The notes under the pieces are model-generated. The model was not told the origin of the DNA. It saw only the letters and a list, made by a program, of their open reading frames with translations, and did not search any database. The position numbers were made by a program, and so were the translations under genes. This document shows positions 1 through 4,782 of a stretch of DNA of 29,537 bases, piece after piece; within the stretch, counting starts at the first letter, position 1; the number at the start of each line of letters is the position of its first letter. Location: positions 1 through 29,537 of IMG/VR virus record IMGVR_UViG_3300020205_004428. One strand, 5' to 3'. The stretch comes from a virus.

Positions 1-210
1 CTGGGCAAAGTAACAAGAACCGCCATCGATTCGCGTTTCTCAGATACAGTCAGGGAGACCATTATGGGCGCTGCCAGTGATCCTATCAGTGCTGCAATCC
101 GTTACGGCAAAGTAACAGGATCCTGCTCCTGTTGCGGCAAAGAATTAACAGTTAAAGAATCAATAGAGCGGGGAATTGGTCCCATCTGCGCTAGAAAATT
201 TGACTGGTAA
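1..210 (+). CDS. DUF6011-type Cys-rich protein, C-terminal end (5' truncated)
   Basis: An open frame enters from the left edge and ends with TAA at 208-210; 69 residues are visible. The last 35 residues carry the pattern RYG-VTG-C-x-C-C-G-x-x-LT...S-I-x-x-GIGP-x-C, with cysteines at visible residues 42, 44, 45 and 63. This matches my recollection of the DUF6011 family, a small likely zinc-binding domain often found at the C-terminus of phage and bacterial proteins. The upstream part (AIDSRFSDTVRETIMGAASDP) gives no functional clue, so whether the full protein is an enzyme with a zinc tail is unknown. Codon use (CGG, CGT, TCC, GCC) is clearly less AT-biased than the structural genes downstream. 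A stem-loop lies 9 nt after the stop. Coding status is well supported; cellular role is not. Confidence 0.75.
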   Translation: MGKVTRTAIDSRFSDTVRETIMGAASDPISAAIRYGKVTGSCSCCGKELTVKESIERGIGPICARKFDW

Positions 211-218
211 CTAACATC

Positions 219-240
219 GGGGGAGGCGCAATCCTCCCCC
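219..240 (+). terminator. GC-rich stem-loop after the DUF6011-type gene
   Basis: GGGGGAGG (219-226) pairs perfectly with CCTCCCCC (233-240) around the 6-nt loop CGCAAT, giving an 8-bp GC-rich stem starting 9 nt after the upstream stop. No T-run follows (CTATCTGTTC), so it is not a canonical intrinsic terminator. It may act as an RNA 3'-end stabiliser, pause or processing site. The hairpin is certain; the terminator role is inferred. Confidence 0.5.
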
Positions 241-256
241 CTATCTGTTCGTATCA

Positions 257-273
257 GCAGGTCTTATCGGTCG
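257..273 (+). repeat. 17-nt direct repeat, copy 1
   Basis: GCAGGTCTTATCGGTCG. The second copy at 288-304 differs only at the twelfth base (C versus G). The two copies start 31 nt apart, about three helical turns, which would suit side-by-side protein binding, but no function is shown. Confidence 0.7.
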
Positions 274-287
274 TTCGTTCGTGATTT

Positions 288-304
288 GCAGGTCTTATGG
301 GTCG
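288..304 (+). repeat. 17-nt direct repeat, copy 2
   Basis: GCAGGTCTTATGGGTCG, one mismatch from the copy at 257-273. It runs straight into the G8 tract at 306-313. Confidence 0.7.
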
Positions 305-431
305 CGGGGGGGGCGCGTCTTAAGCCCATGGGTCCCTTCCAATCTATAAACGACCCAGATCGACCTGTATATATCACTCTCCATAAAAATTTCCGCGCCC
401 CACAAAAATTCTCCAAAACCTCAAAATACTA

Positions 432-437
432 TATAAT
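432..437 (+). promoter_or_regulatory. Candidate -10 box upstream of the AbrB-like gene
   Basis: A perfect TATAAT lies 29 nt before the ATG at 467. At 17-nt spacing the -35 position reads TTCTCC, a weak match, so this would have to be an activated or weak promoter. AT-rich context makes chance matches likely. Confidence 0.3.
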
Positions 438-466
438 TTTGAAAAAGGTAATATACAATACTTCAT

Positions 467-640
467 ATGAAAAAAAATTCCGGGGAAATTTTTGAGTCGA
501 TAGAGGTCGATCCAATTAGTGGAGACTACTACATTATAATTCCTGAGAGTATCGCCAACGAACTCTCATGGTATGAAGATACTGAGATTGGTTTTAAGAT
601 TGAAGGAAATGAGGTAATTCTCACAGAACGCGACGATTGA
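467..640 (+). CDS. Small AbrB-like protein (57 aa)
   Basis: ATG at 467, TGA at 638-640. The protein is acidic. Residues about 20-53 (YYIIIPESIANELSWYEDTE, then IGFKIEGNEVILTE) follow the pattern of the SpoVT/AbrB swapped-hairpin domain: a strand, an I-P-E/K-x-[IL]-x-x-E-L turn-helix, a G/D-rich loop and a final I-E-G-N-x-[IV]-I-L strand. Members of that fold are DNA-binding transition-state regulators or toxin–antitoxin antitoxins; no toxin-like partner is visible here, and the net negative charge does not favour simple DNA binding. The protein could be a small host-interaction factor. No strong Shine-Dalgarno precedes the start. The gene is followed immediately by a sigma70-like promoter whose TTGACA overlaps its stop codon. 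Coding is well supported by length and sense; the fold call is from pattern only. Confidence 0.65.
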   Translation: MKKNSGEIFESIEVDPISGDYYIIIPESIANELSWYEDTEIGFKIEGNEVILTERDD

Positions 641-665
641 CAACTACTATATAATGAGTTATGAT
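637..665 (+). promoter_or_regulatory. Sigma70-type promoter for the glycosyltransferase-like gene
   Basis: TTGACA (637-642), a 17-nt spacer, then TATGAT (660-665): a consensus -35, optimal spacing and a five-of-six -10. The expected start site lies near 672, leaving a leader of about 16 nt before the ATG at 688. The -35 overlaps the stop codon of the preceding gene. This resembles the host-RNA-polymerase-dependent early promoters of T4-like phages. A perfect TATAAT also occurs at 650-655 but would be only 7 nt from TTGACA. Confidence 0.6.
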
Positions 666-669
666 AACT
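657..669. promoter_or_regulatory. Inverted repeat overlapping the -10 element
   Basis: AGTTAT-G-ATAACT is a perfect 6+1+6 inverted repeat that covers the TATGAT -10 (660-665). The position is typical of an operator, but a chance AT-rich palindrome is possible. Confidence 0.35.
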
Positions 670-687
670 TAGTAATCACTTGAAATT

Positions 688-1446
688 ATGGCAAAAGGAT
701 TTACAGTAAAAGCACAGGCACCTGTTGCCGGAAATAGCATAGAAGAATGGGACTATAATCTTGCAAAGGAGATGGTCCGAGGCAAATCAATTGTATTTTG
801 CCTTCCAGGTCGAGGAGTTTCTTACACTTACTTGAAAAGTTTTGTACAACTCTGTTTTGACTTGGTGCAAGCAGGGGCGAGCATTCAAATCTCGCAGGAC
901 TATTCCTCCATGGTAAACTTTGCAAGATGCAAATGTTTAGGAGCGAATGTACTGCGTGGACCTGACCAGATTCCCTGGGACGGCAAACTGAATTATGATT
1001 GGCAACTTTGGATCGACTCGGATATTGTCTTCAATTCTGAGAAGTTTTGGCAGTTGGTTCTCATGGAAAAAGATATTGCCGCAGGTTGGTATGCAACTGA
1101 AGATGGTGTAACCACATCAGTCGCTCATTGGCTCGAAGAAGAGGACTTCCGCAATAATGGTGGAGTCATGAATCATGAAACCGTTGAGAGTATCTCAAAG
1201 CGTCGTAAACCATTCACCGTAGATTATACTGGTTTTGGATGGGTACTGATTAAGCACGGTGTATTTGAAGATGAGGGTATTAAGTATCCATGGTTTGCAC
1301 CAAAGATGCAAGTCTTTGATTCAGGAGATGTTCAAGATATGTGTGGAGAAGATGTTTCATTCTGTCTCGATGCAATCGCAGCAGGTTTTGAGATTTGGTG
1401 TGATCCTCGCATTCGCGTTGGACACGAAAAAACTCGTGTGATCTGA
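688..1446 (+). CDS. GT-A-fold glycosyltransferase-like protein (252 aa)
   Basis: Predicted soluble nucleotide-sugar-dependent transferase, acceptor unknown. The sequence shows a GT-A-like order: an N-terminal strand–helix region beginning near residue 33 (SIVFCLPGRGVSYTYLKSF), a segment with N-x-A-R near residues 78-81, a DSD motif at residues 110-112 inside WQLWIDSDIVF that would bind divalent metal and nucleotide-sugar, a middle GFGWVLIK strand, an acidic CGEDVSFC at 219-226 and a late VGHEK with H246, a common third metal ligand. No transmembrane segment or signal peptide is evident. Similar proteins occur in T4-like cyanophages as hypothetical or glycosyltransferase genes. It may modify phage DNA, a virion protein or host surface sugars; the sequence does not decide. 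The stop overlaps the next start (TGATG), so the next gene is probably co-translated. The start at 688 fits the promoter; ribosome-site pairing is weak. Confidence 0.65.
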   Translation: MAKGFTVKAQAPVAGNSIEEWDYNLAKEMVRGKSIVFCLPGRGVSYTYLKSFVQLCFDLVQAGASIQISQDYSSMVNFARCKCLGANVLRGPDQIPWDGKLNYDWQLWIDSDIVFNSEKFWQLVLMEKDIAAGWYATEDGVTTSVAHWLEEEDFRNNGGVMNHETVESISKRRKPFTVDYTGFGWVLIKHGVFEDEGIKYPWFAPKMQVFDSGDVQDMCGEDVSFCLDAIAAGFEIWCDPRIRVGHEKTRVI

Positions 1447-1607
1447 TGACCACTAAGTATAATATCCTTTGTAAGGGACGTAAAATTTATTCAGATCTTA
1501 CAGAGGAAGAATACTTCAATACTATGGAGGATCTGGCAGCAGATTTCTATCTGACAGGTTCTCCAAATCCAAATGAAATTGAAACTGAGGTAATTGAAAA
1601 TGGCTAA
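1446..1607 (+). CDS. Small acidic protein of unknown function (53 aa)
   Basis: ATG at 1446 shares its A with the TGA of the preceding gene; TAA at 1605-1607. The translation (MTTKYNILCKGRKIYSDLTE, then EEYFNTMEDLAADFYLTGSP and an acidic tail) looks like a compact beta-hairpin followed by an amphipathic helix. The segment Y-N-I-L-C-K-G-R-K-I-Y-S-D-L-T-E-E-E-Y-F is of a kind seen in short cyanophage proteins, but I do not recognise a named family. It is part of a three-gene unit with the glycosyltransferase-like gene and the 47-aa gene that ends at the terminator at 1748-1771. The overlap, consistent codon use and the ribosome site it supplies for the next gene support real coding. Confidence 0.65.
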   Translation: MTTKYNILCKGRKIYSDLTEEEYFNTMEDLAADFYLTGSPNPNEIETEVIENG

Positions 1608-1743
1608 TCGTCCATCACTGTCTGGTAAAGTTGTTATTGAATCAAAGCCCAAAAATACTCGTCAAGGAAGTGGAGCGAATACAAAATATTCCGCTACCTC
1701 TCGTAACTCGGCTGGTAAAAAGTATAGGGGTCAAGGAAAATAA
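1600..1743 (+). CDS. Small basic protein of unknown function (47 aa)
   Basis: ATG at 1600 overlaps the end of the preceding gene by 8 nt; TAA at 1741-1743. A good Shine-Dalgarno (GAGGT, 1587-1591) lies 8 nt before the start. The protein is strongly basic and low in hydrophobics (ESKPKNTRQGSGANTKY, then SRNSAGKKYRGQGK), so it is probably unstructured alone and may bind nucleic acid. I recall close relatives as conserved hypothetical proteins in T4-like cyanophages, but no function. It ends 4 nt before an intrinsic terminator and is therefore the last gene of its transcription unit. Confidence 0.7.
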   Translation: MANRPSLSGKVVIESKPKNTRQGSGANTKYSATSRNSAGKKYRGQGK

Positions 1744-1747
1744 TTGG

Positions 1748-1771
1748 AGCGGGCAATGTCCCGCTTTTTTT
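1748..1771 (+). terminator. Intrinsic terminator
   Basis: AGCGGG (1748-1753) pairs with CCCGCT (1760-1765) around loop CAATGT, followed by an unbroken T-run (1765-1771). Position, stem and T-tract are all canonical. It closes the unit that begins at 688 and insulates speD from it. Confidence 0.85.
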
Positions 1772-1775
1772 ATAC

Positions 1776-1783
1776 AATAAATA
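1776..1783 (+). promoter_or_regulatory. T4-type late promoter box for speD
   Basis: AATAAATA, one base from the T4 late consensus TATAAATA, sits right after the terminator and 35 nt before the speD ATG at 1819. A T-run follows. T4 late promoters need the phage sliding clamp, gp33 and gp55, so this predicts late expression of speD together with structural genes. Confidence 0.6.
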
Positions 1784-1818
1784 TTTTTTTGTTTAATTGC
1801 GAATTGGAAAGATTTTCG

Positions 1819-2145
1819 ATGGGTAGACACCTCTTATTAGAGGTTTATGATGTAAAATATGAACTTCTGAATGATGGTATTGCCATTCAGAAAGTCATGG
1901 AACGTGGAATTGTTCGTGCCGGAATGACAATTCTTAACATTTTTCAACACCGTTTTGTTCCTCAGGGTGTTACAATTGTGATTGCACTCTCAGAAAGTCA
2001 TGTTTCGTGTCATACATGGCCAGAAGAAGGAACAATAGCGATTGATGTCTATACATGTGGTGAAGGAAATCCAAAATTAATAGCACTTGAACTTCTCAAA
2101 TACTTTAATTCGAAGAATTATAAATTAAGAGAAATAGATCGTTAA
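1819..2145 (+). CDS. speD: S-adenosylmethionine decarboxylase (SpeD), 108 aa
   Basis: Decarboxylates S-adenosylmethionine to supply the aminopropyl donor for spermidine synthesis; a known auxiliary metabolic gene of marine cyanophages. The proenzyme cleaves itself to create a pyruvoyl group. The cleavage motif SESHVSCHTWPE starts at residue 58: cleavage between E59 and S60 would turn S60 into the pyruvoyl; H65 and C80 (in DVYTCG) correspond to the conserved processing and catalytic His and Cys of class 1b enzymes such as Thermotoga SpeD. The N-terminal GRHLLLEVYDV and the segment HRFVPQGVT also fit. Length is at the short end of the family but all catalytic residues are present. The start at 1819 is preceded by GGAAAG; an upstream TTG at 1744 in frame would read through the terminator and promoter and is not credible. 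It lies alone between a terminator and the tail genes. Confidence 0.95.
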   Translation: MGRHLLLEVYDVKYELLNDGIAIQKVMERGIVRAGMTILNIFQHRFVPQGVTIVIALSESHVSCHTWPEEGTIAIDVYTCGEGNPKLIALELLKYFNSKNYKLREIDR

Positions 2146-2148
2146 ATA
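2141..2148 (+). promoter_or_regulatory. Weak late-promoter-like box before the 79-aa gene
   Basis: GTTAAATA matches six of eight positions of TATAAATA and overlaps the speD stop, 65 nt before the ATG at 2214. The match is weak and may be chance. Confidence 0.2.
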
Positions 2149-2153
2149 GAATT

Positions 2154-2173
2154 AGGGAGATAGCAACCTCCTT
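2154..2173 (+). promoter_or_regulatory. Leader stem-loop 1 (contains an anti-SD-like CCTCCTT)
   Basis: AGGGAG (2154-2159) can pair with CTCCTT (2168-2173, one G-U) around an 8-nt loop. The 3' arm lies in ACCTCCTT, the same sequence as the 16S rRNA anti-Shine-Dalgarno, so it could instead pair with the AGGAG at 2204-2208. Whether it regulates is inference. Confidence 0.35.
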
Positions 2174-2185
2174 CCAAAAAAAGTT

Positions 2186-2205
2186 CTGTTTTTACAAAAA
2201 AACAG
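2186..2205 (+). promoter_or_regulatory. Leader stem-loop 2 partly covering the ribosome site
   Basis: CTGTTTTT (2186-2193) pairs perfectly with AAAAACAG (2198-2205), loop ACAA. Its 3' arm overlaps the start of AGGAG (2204-2208), the Shine-Dalgarno for the gene at 2214. No T-run follows, so it is not a terminator. Confidence 0.45.
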
Positions 2206-2213
2206 GAGCTAAA

Positions 2214-2453
2214 ATGTCAAATTTACCAGTTGATAGAGATGCAAATTATATGCATCAGATGTGGGGAACCACAAAATTGATTACTGATTATGAAGAACCA
2301 AAGACTATTCGAGAAATTATGCACGATGAGATTCCATCAAAAAAACATTATTTGAAAGAACAGTCTCAAATGCATGAAAGAATTCGTAATGATGAAGATT
2401 ATGATGATTGGGAGTACGGTACAGAACCAAACTATGGTTCTTCCTGGAAATAG
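2214..2453 (+). CDS. Conserved-type hypothetical protein (79 aa)
   Basis: Starts at ATG 2214, 5 nt after a good AGGAG, and stops at TAG 2451-2453. The protein is hydrophilic and very rich in acidic, His and Met residues (HQMWGTTKLITDYEEPKTI; NDEDYDDWEYGTEPNYGSSW), with no membrane segment or recognisable domain. The Tyr/Trp/Asp-rich C-terminus resembles a short binding peptide. Its place between speD and gp25, in front of a late box, suggests either the tail of a late speD unit or a small virion or assembly factor. I recall small acidic unknown genes in this slot in related cyanophages, but cannot name a family. Two leader hairpins precede it. Confidence 0.7.
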   Translation: MSNLPVDRDANYMHQMWGTTKLITDYEEPKTIREIMHDEIPSKKHYLKEQSQMHERIRNDEDYDDWEYGTEPNYGSSWK

Positions 2454-2454
2454 G

Positions 2455-2462
2455 CATAAATA
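2455..2462 (+). promoter_or_regulatory. T4-type late promoter box for the gp25-gp6 unit
   Basis: CATAAATA, seven of eight to TATAAATA, ends 23 nt before the gp25 ATG at 2486. The leader contains the AT inverted repeat ATAAAAT/ATTTTAT (2460-2466, 2473-2479) and no Shine-Dalgarno. Confidence 0.65.
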
Positions 2463-2485
2463 AAATATAGAAATTTTATTTACGA

Positions 2486-2887
2486 ATGGCAGTACAAAGG
2501 ATATCTAGATCGTTTAAAGATATTAGTTTATCCTTTGTACCTCATCCGGTGACAAAGGATTTACCTATACTTAAAAATGAAAGAGCAATTACCAGATCAA
2601 TTCGAAATCTGGTAGAAACAATTCCCACAGAAAGGTTTTTTAATTCTCTTCTTGGATCTGATGTTCGCTCAAGTTTATTTGAATTTGTGGATTATGGTAC
2701 TGCATCTATTGTGCAAAATCAAATTGAAACCACAATTGAAAATTATGAACCAAGAGTTGAAAATGTTCAAGTAAGTGTCAATCCTATGCCTGATGATAAT
2801 TCATTTGAAGTTACCGTAGTATTCGATATTATTGGACAAGAAGTTCCGACTCAGCAATTCACATTCCTACTAGAGGCAACCAGATAA
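2486..2887 (+). CDS. gp25: Baseplate wedge protein gp25 (133 aa)
   Basis: gp25 is the lysozyme-like-fold wedge component of contractile tails; it sits at the inner baseplate and nucleates sheath assembly together with gp6 and gp53. Length is essentially that of T4 gp25 (132 aa). Family signs include D-L-x-L-x-F near the N-terminus, the conserved KNERAITRSIRNLVETIPTE block near residues 30-50 followed by RFFNSLLGSDVRSSLFEF, and the C-terminal D-F-E-V-T-V-V-F-D-I-like strand with a final E-x-T-F-x-L-E-A-T-R. It opens the structural cassette directly behind a late box and is followed after one base by gp6, implying co-translation. No Shine-Dalgarno is visible, common for genes just after a late promoter here. 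I am confident of the identity. Confidence 0.93.
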   Translation: MAVQRISRSFKDISLSFVPHPVTKDLPILKNERAITRSIRNLVETIPTERFFNSLLGSDVRSSLFEFVDYGTASIVQNQIETTIENYEPRVENVQVSVNPMPDDNSFEVTVVFDIIGQEVPTQQFTFLLEATR

Positions 2888-2888
2888 A

Positions 2889-4781
2889 ATGCCTTTTACT
2901 AAATTCACCAATCTAGATTTTGATCAAATAAAGACATCCATCAAGGATTATCTCCGTGCTAACTCTACATTCACGGATTTTGACTTTGAGGGATCTAATT
3001 TTTCTATTCTATTAGATACATTAGCATATAATACCTATATTACTGCATTTAACTCGAATATGGTTGTGAATGAATCCTTTCTGGATTCGGCAACTTTAAG
3101 AGAAAATGTAGTATCACTTGCAAGAAATATTGGATATGTACCACGCTCCAGAACCTCCTCTAAGGCAGTTATATCATTCAGTGGTTCAACGGAGTCAACA
3201 ACATCAACACTGACATTACAAGCAGGTCTAGTATGTGTTGGGAGTGCAGATAATACATCATATACTTTTTCAATACCAGAGAATATTACTAGGCCTGTAG
3301 TAAATCAAACTGTAGGTTTTACTAGTATTACAGTTTATCAAGGAACATTTTTAACAAAACAATTTGTCGTTGATGGTTCTTTAGATCAAAGATTTCTTTT
3401 AGATAATCCAAATATTGATACTTCTACAATTTCTGTTTACGTCAAAGGTATCAATGATACTGGTCTTGGTTTAGAATATTCATTAGTTGAAAATATTTTA
3501 GATATCAATTCAACATCAGAAATTTACTTAATACAGGAAGTTCAGGATGAAAAATACGAACTTCTCTTTGGTGATGGTAGATTTGGTAAAAAATTAGAAA
3601 ATAATGCAGTTATAACAGTTCATTACATCGTAACTAATGGTAAGGATGGAAATGGATGTTCTAATTTCTCTTTTCAGGGAGGTTTAAGATCTTCTTCAAA
3701 TGAACCAGTATCTTTAGGATCTGTAACTGTTACCACGAATCAATCTTCCCAAAATGGTGCAGAAATTGAAGATATTACTTCAATTAAATATTTTGCGCCA
3801 AGAATTTATTCTGCACAGTACAGAGCAGTAACTGCAAGAGACTATGAAGTAATTATTAAAAAAATATATCCAGATACAGAATCAGTTGCAATTATTGGTG
3901 GTGAAGAATTGGATCCACCAGAATACGGAAATGTAATTATCAGCATCAAACCAAAAAATGGTACTTATGTATCAGATTTCAATAAAGAATTAATTAAAAA
4001 TAAATTAAAGCAGTATAGCATTTCCGGAATTAATCAAAAAATAATTGACCTTAAGATATTATATGTTGAGCTCGATTCTTCAATTTATTATAATGCATCT
4101 CAGACATCTTCTCTAGAGTCTTTAAAGACTAAAGTATCAAATTCTTTGACAAAATATGCAGATTCATTAGATTTTAATAAATTTGGAGGAAGATTTAAGT
4201 ATAGTAAAGTTCTTCAAATTATTGATAATACTGATAGTGCAATTACATCAAATATTACTAAGATTAGGATGAGAAGAGATCTTAAGGCAACAGTAAATGA
4301 ATTTGCTCAATATGAACTATGCTTTGGTAATAAATTTCATATTAATCCTGAAGGATATAACATAAAATCTACTGGATTTAAAATTGCAAATGAACCTGAT
4401 ACAGTATATCTAACTGATATTCCCAATTCAAATAATTTAACTGGAACATTATCAATTGTTAAACCAACCACAATTCAAGGTAAAGTTCAAGTTATTGTAA
4501 AATCTGCAGGTACTGTGGATTATATAAAAGGTGAAATTAAATTAAATACTGTTAAAATTATTTCAACAACTGAATCAAATAATATTATTGAAGTTCAAGC
4601 ATTTCCAGAATCAAATGATGTAATTGGATTGAATGATTTGTACCTAGTTTTTGATACTTCACAAAGTACAATAAATATGGTAAGAGACGTAGTTGCATCT
4701 GGTGATGAAATATCTGGTACAGTATTTTCTAGAGATTTCTATACGTCAAGTTATCCAAACGGTAATCTAATAAGAGTGTGA
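2889..4781 (+). CDS. gp6: Baseplate wedge protein gp6 (630 aa)
   Basis: gp6 forms the continuous inner ring of the T4 baseplate and clamps gp7 and gp25; it belongs to the baseplate J family. The length is close to T4 gp6 (660 aa). The N-terminal region (FTNLDFDQIKTSIKDYLRAN, then GSNFSILLDTLAYNTYITAF and DSATLRENVVSLARNIGYVP) is the classic gp6/J-like signature; the centre has the FGDGRFGKKLENNAVITV strand pair and the RAVTARDYEVIIKKIYP segment of the J fold. The C-terminal third is more variable. It starts one base after gp25 with a GAGG about 12 nt upstream, and ends one base before the next start, so gp25, gp6 and the giant gene are one translational chain. Confidence 0.93.
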   Translation: MPFTKFTNLDFDQIKTSIKDYLRANSTFTDFDFEGSNFSILLDTLAYNTYITAFNSNMVVNESFLDSATLRENVVSLARNIGYVPRSRTSSKAVISFSGSTESTTSTLTLQAGLVCVGSADNTSYTFSIPENITRPVVNQTVGFTSITVYQGTFLTKQFVVDGSLDQRFLLDNPNIDTSTISVYVKGINDTGLGLEYSLVENILDINSTSEIYLIQEVQDEKYELLFGDGRFGKKLENNAVITVHYIVTNGKDGNGCSNFSFQGGLRSSSNEPVSLGSVTVTTNQSSQNGAEIEDITSIKYFAPRIYSAQYRAVTARDYEVIIKKIYPDTESVAIIGGEELDPPEYGNVIISIKPKNGTYVSDFNKELIKNKLKQYSISGINQKIIDLKILYVELDSSIYYNASQTSSLESLKTKVSNSLTKYADSLDFNKFGGRFKYSKVLQIIDNTDSAITSNITKIRMRRDLKATVNEFAQYELCFGNKFHINPEGYNIKSTGFKIANEPDTVYLTDIPNSNNLTGTLSIVKPTTIQGKVQVIVKSAGTVDYIKGEIKLNTVKIISTTESNNIIEVQAFPESNDVIGLNDLYLVFDTSQSTINMVRDVVASGDEISGTVFSRDFYTSSYPNGNLIRV

Positions 4782-4782
4782 T

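Larger units (their letters stand above)
211..466. other. Intergenic region with repeats, G8 run and candidate -10 box
   Basis: This 256-nt gap holds, in order: the stem-loop at 219-240, two near-identical 17-nt repeats (257-273, 288-304), a TCGTTCGTTCGT short tandem at 271-282, an eight-G run (306-313) flanked by GCG-rich sequence, the palindrome CCCATGGG (325-332), then an abrupt change to AT-rich sequence from about 365. A TATAAT hexamer sits at 432-437, 30 nt before the next start codon, without a good -35. A 69-codon frame from 286 was not accepted as a gene because it runs through these repeats and into the AbrB-like gene in another frame. Confidence 0.6.

Noticed and set aside
286-495. 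A 69-codon + strand frame starting in the repeat-rich intergenic patch
   Set aside because: It starts inside the second direct repeat, passes the G8 run and palindrome, overlaps the start of the AbrB-like gene in another frame, and its product has no protein-like pattern.
650-655. TATAAT as -10 of the TTGACA at 637
   Set aside because: The spacer would be only 7 nt; TATGAT at 660-665 with a 17-nt spacer is the better partner.
1744-1818. Upstream in-frame TTG extension of speD (25 extra residues)
   Set aside because: The extension would be translated from the intrinsic terminator and the late promoter box; the family starts at the GRHLLLE segment, which follows the ATG at 1819.
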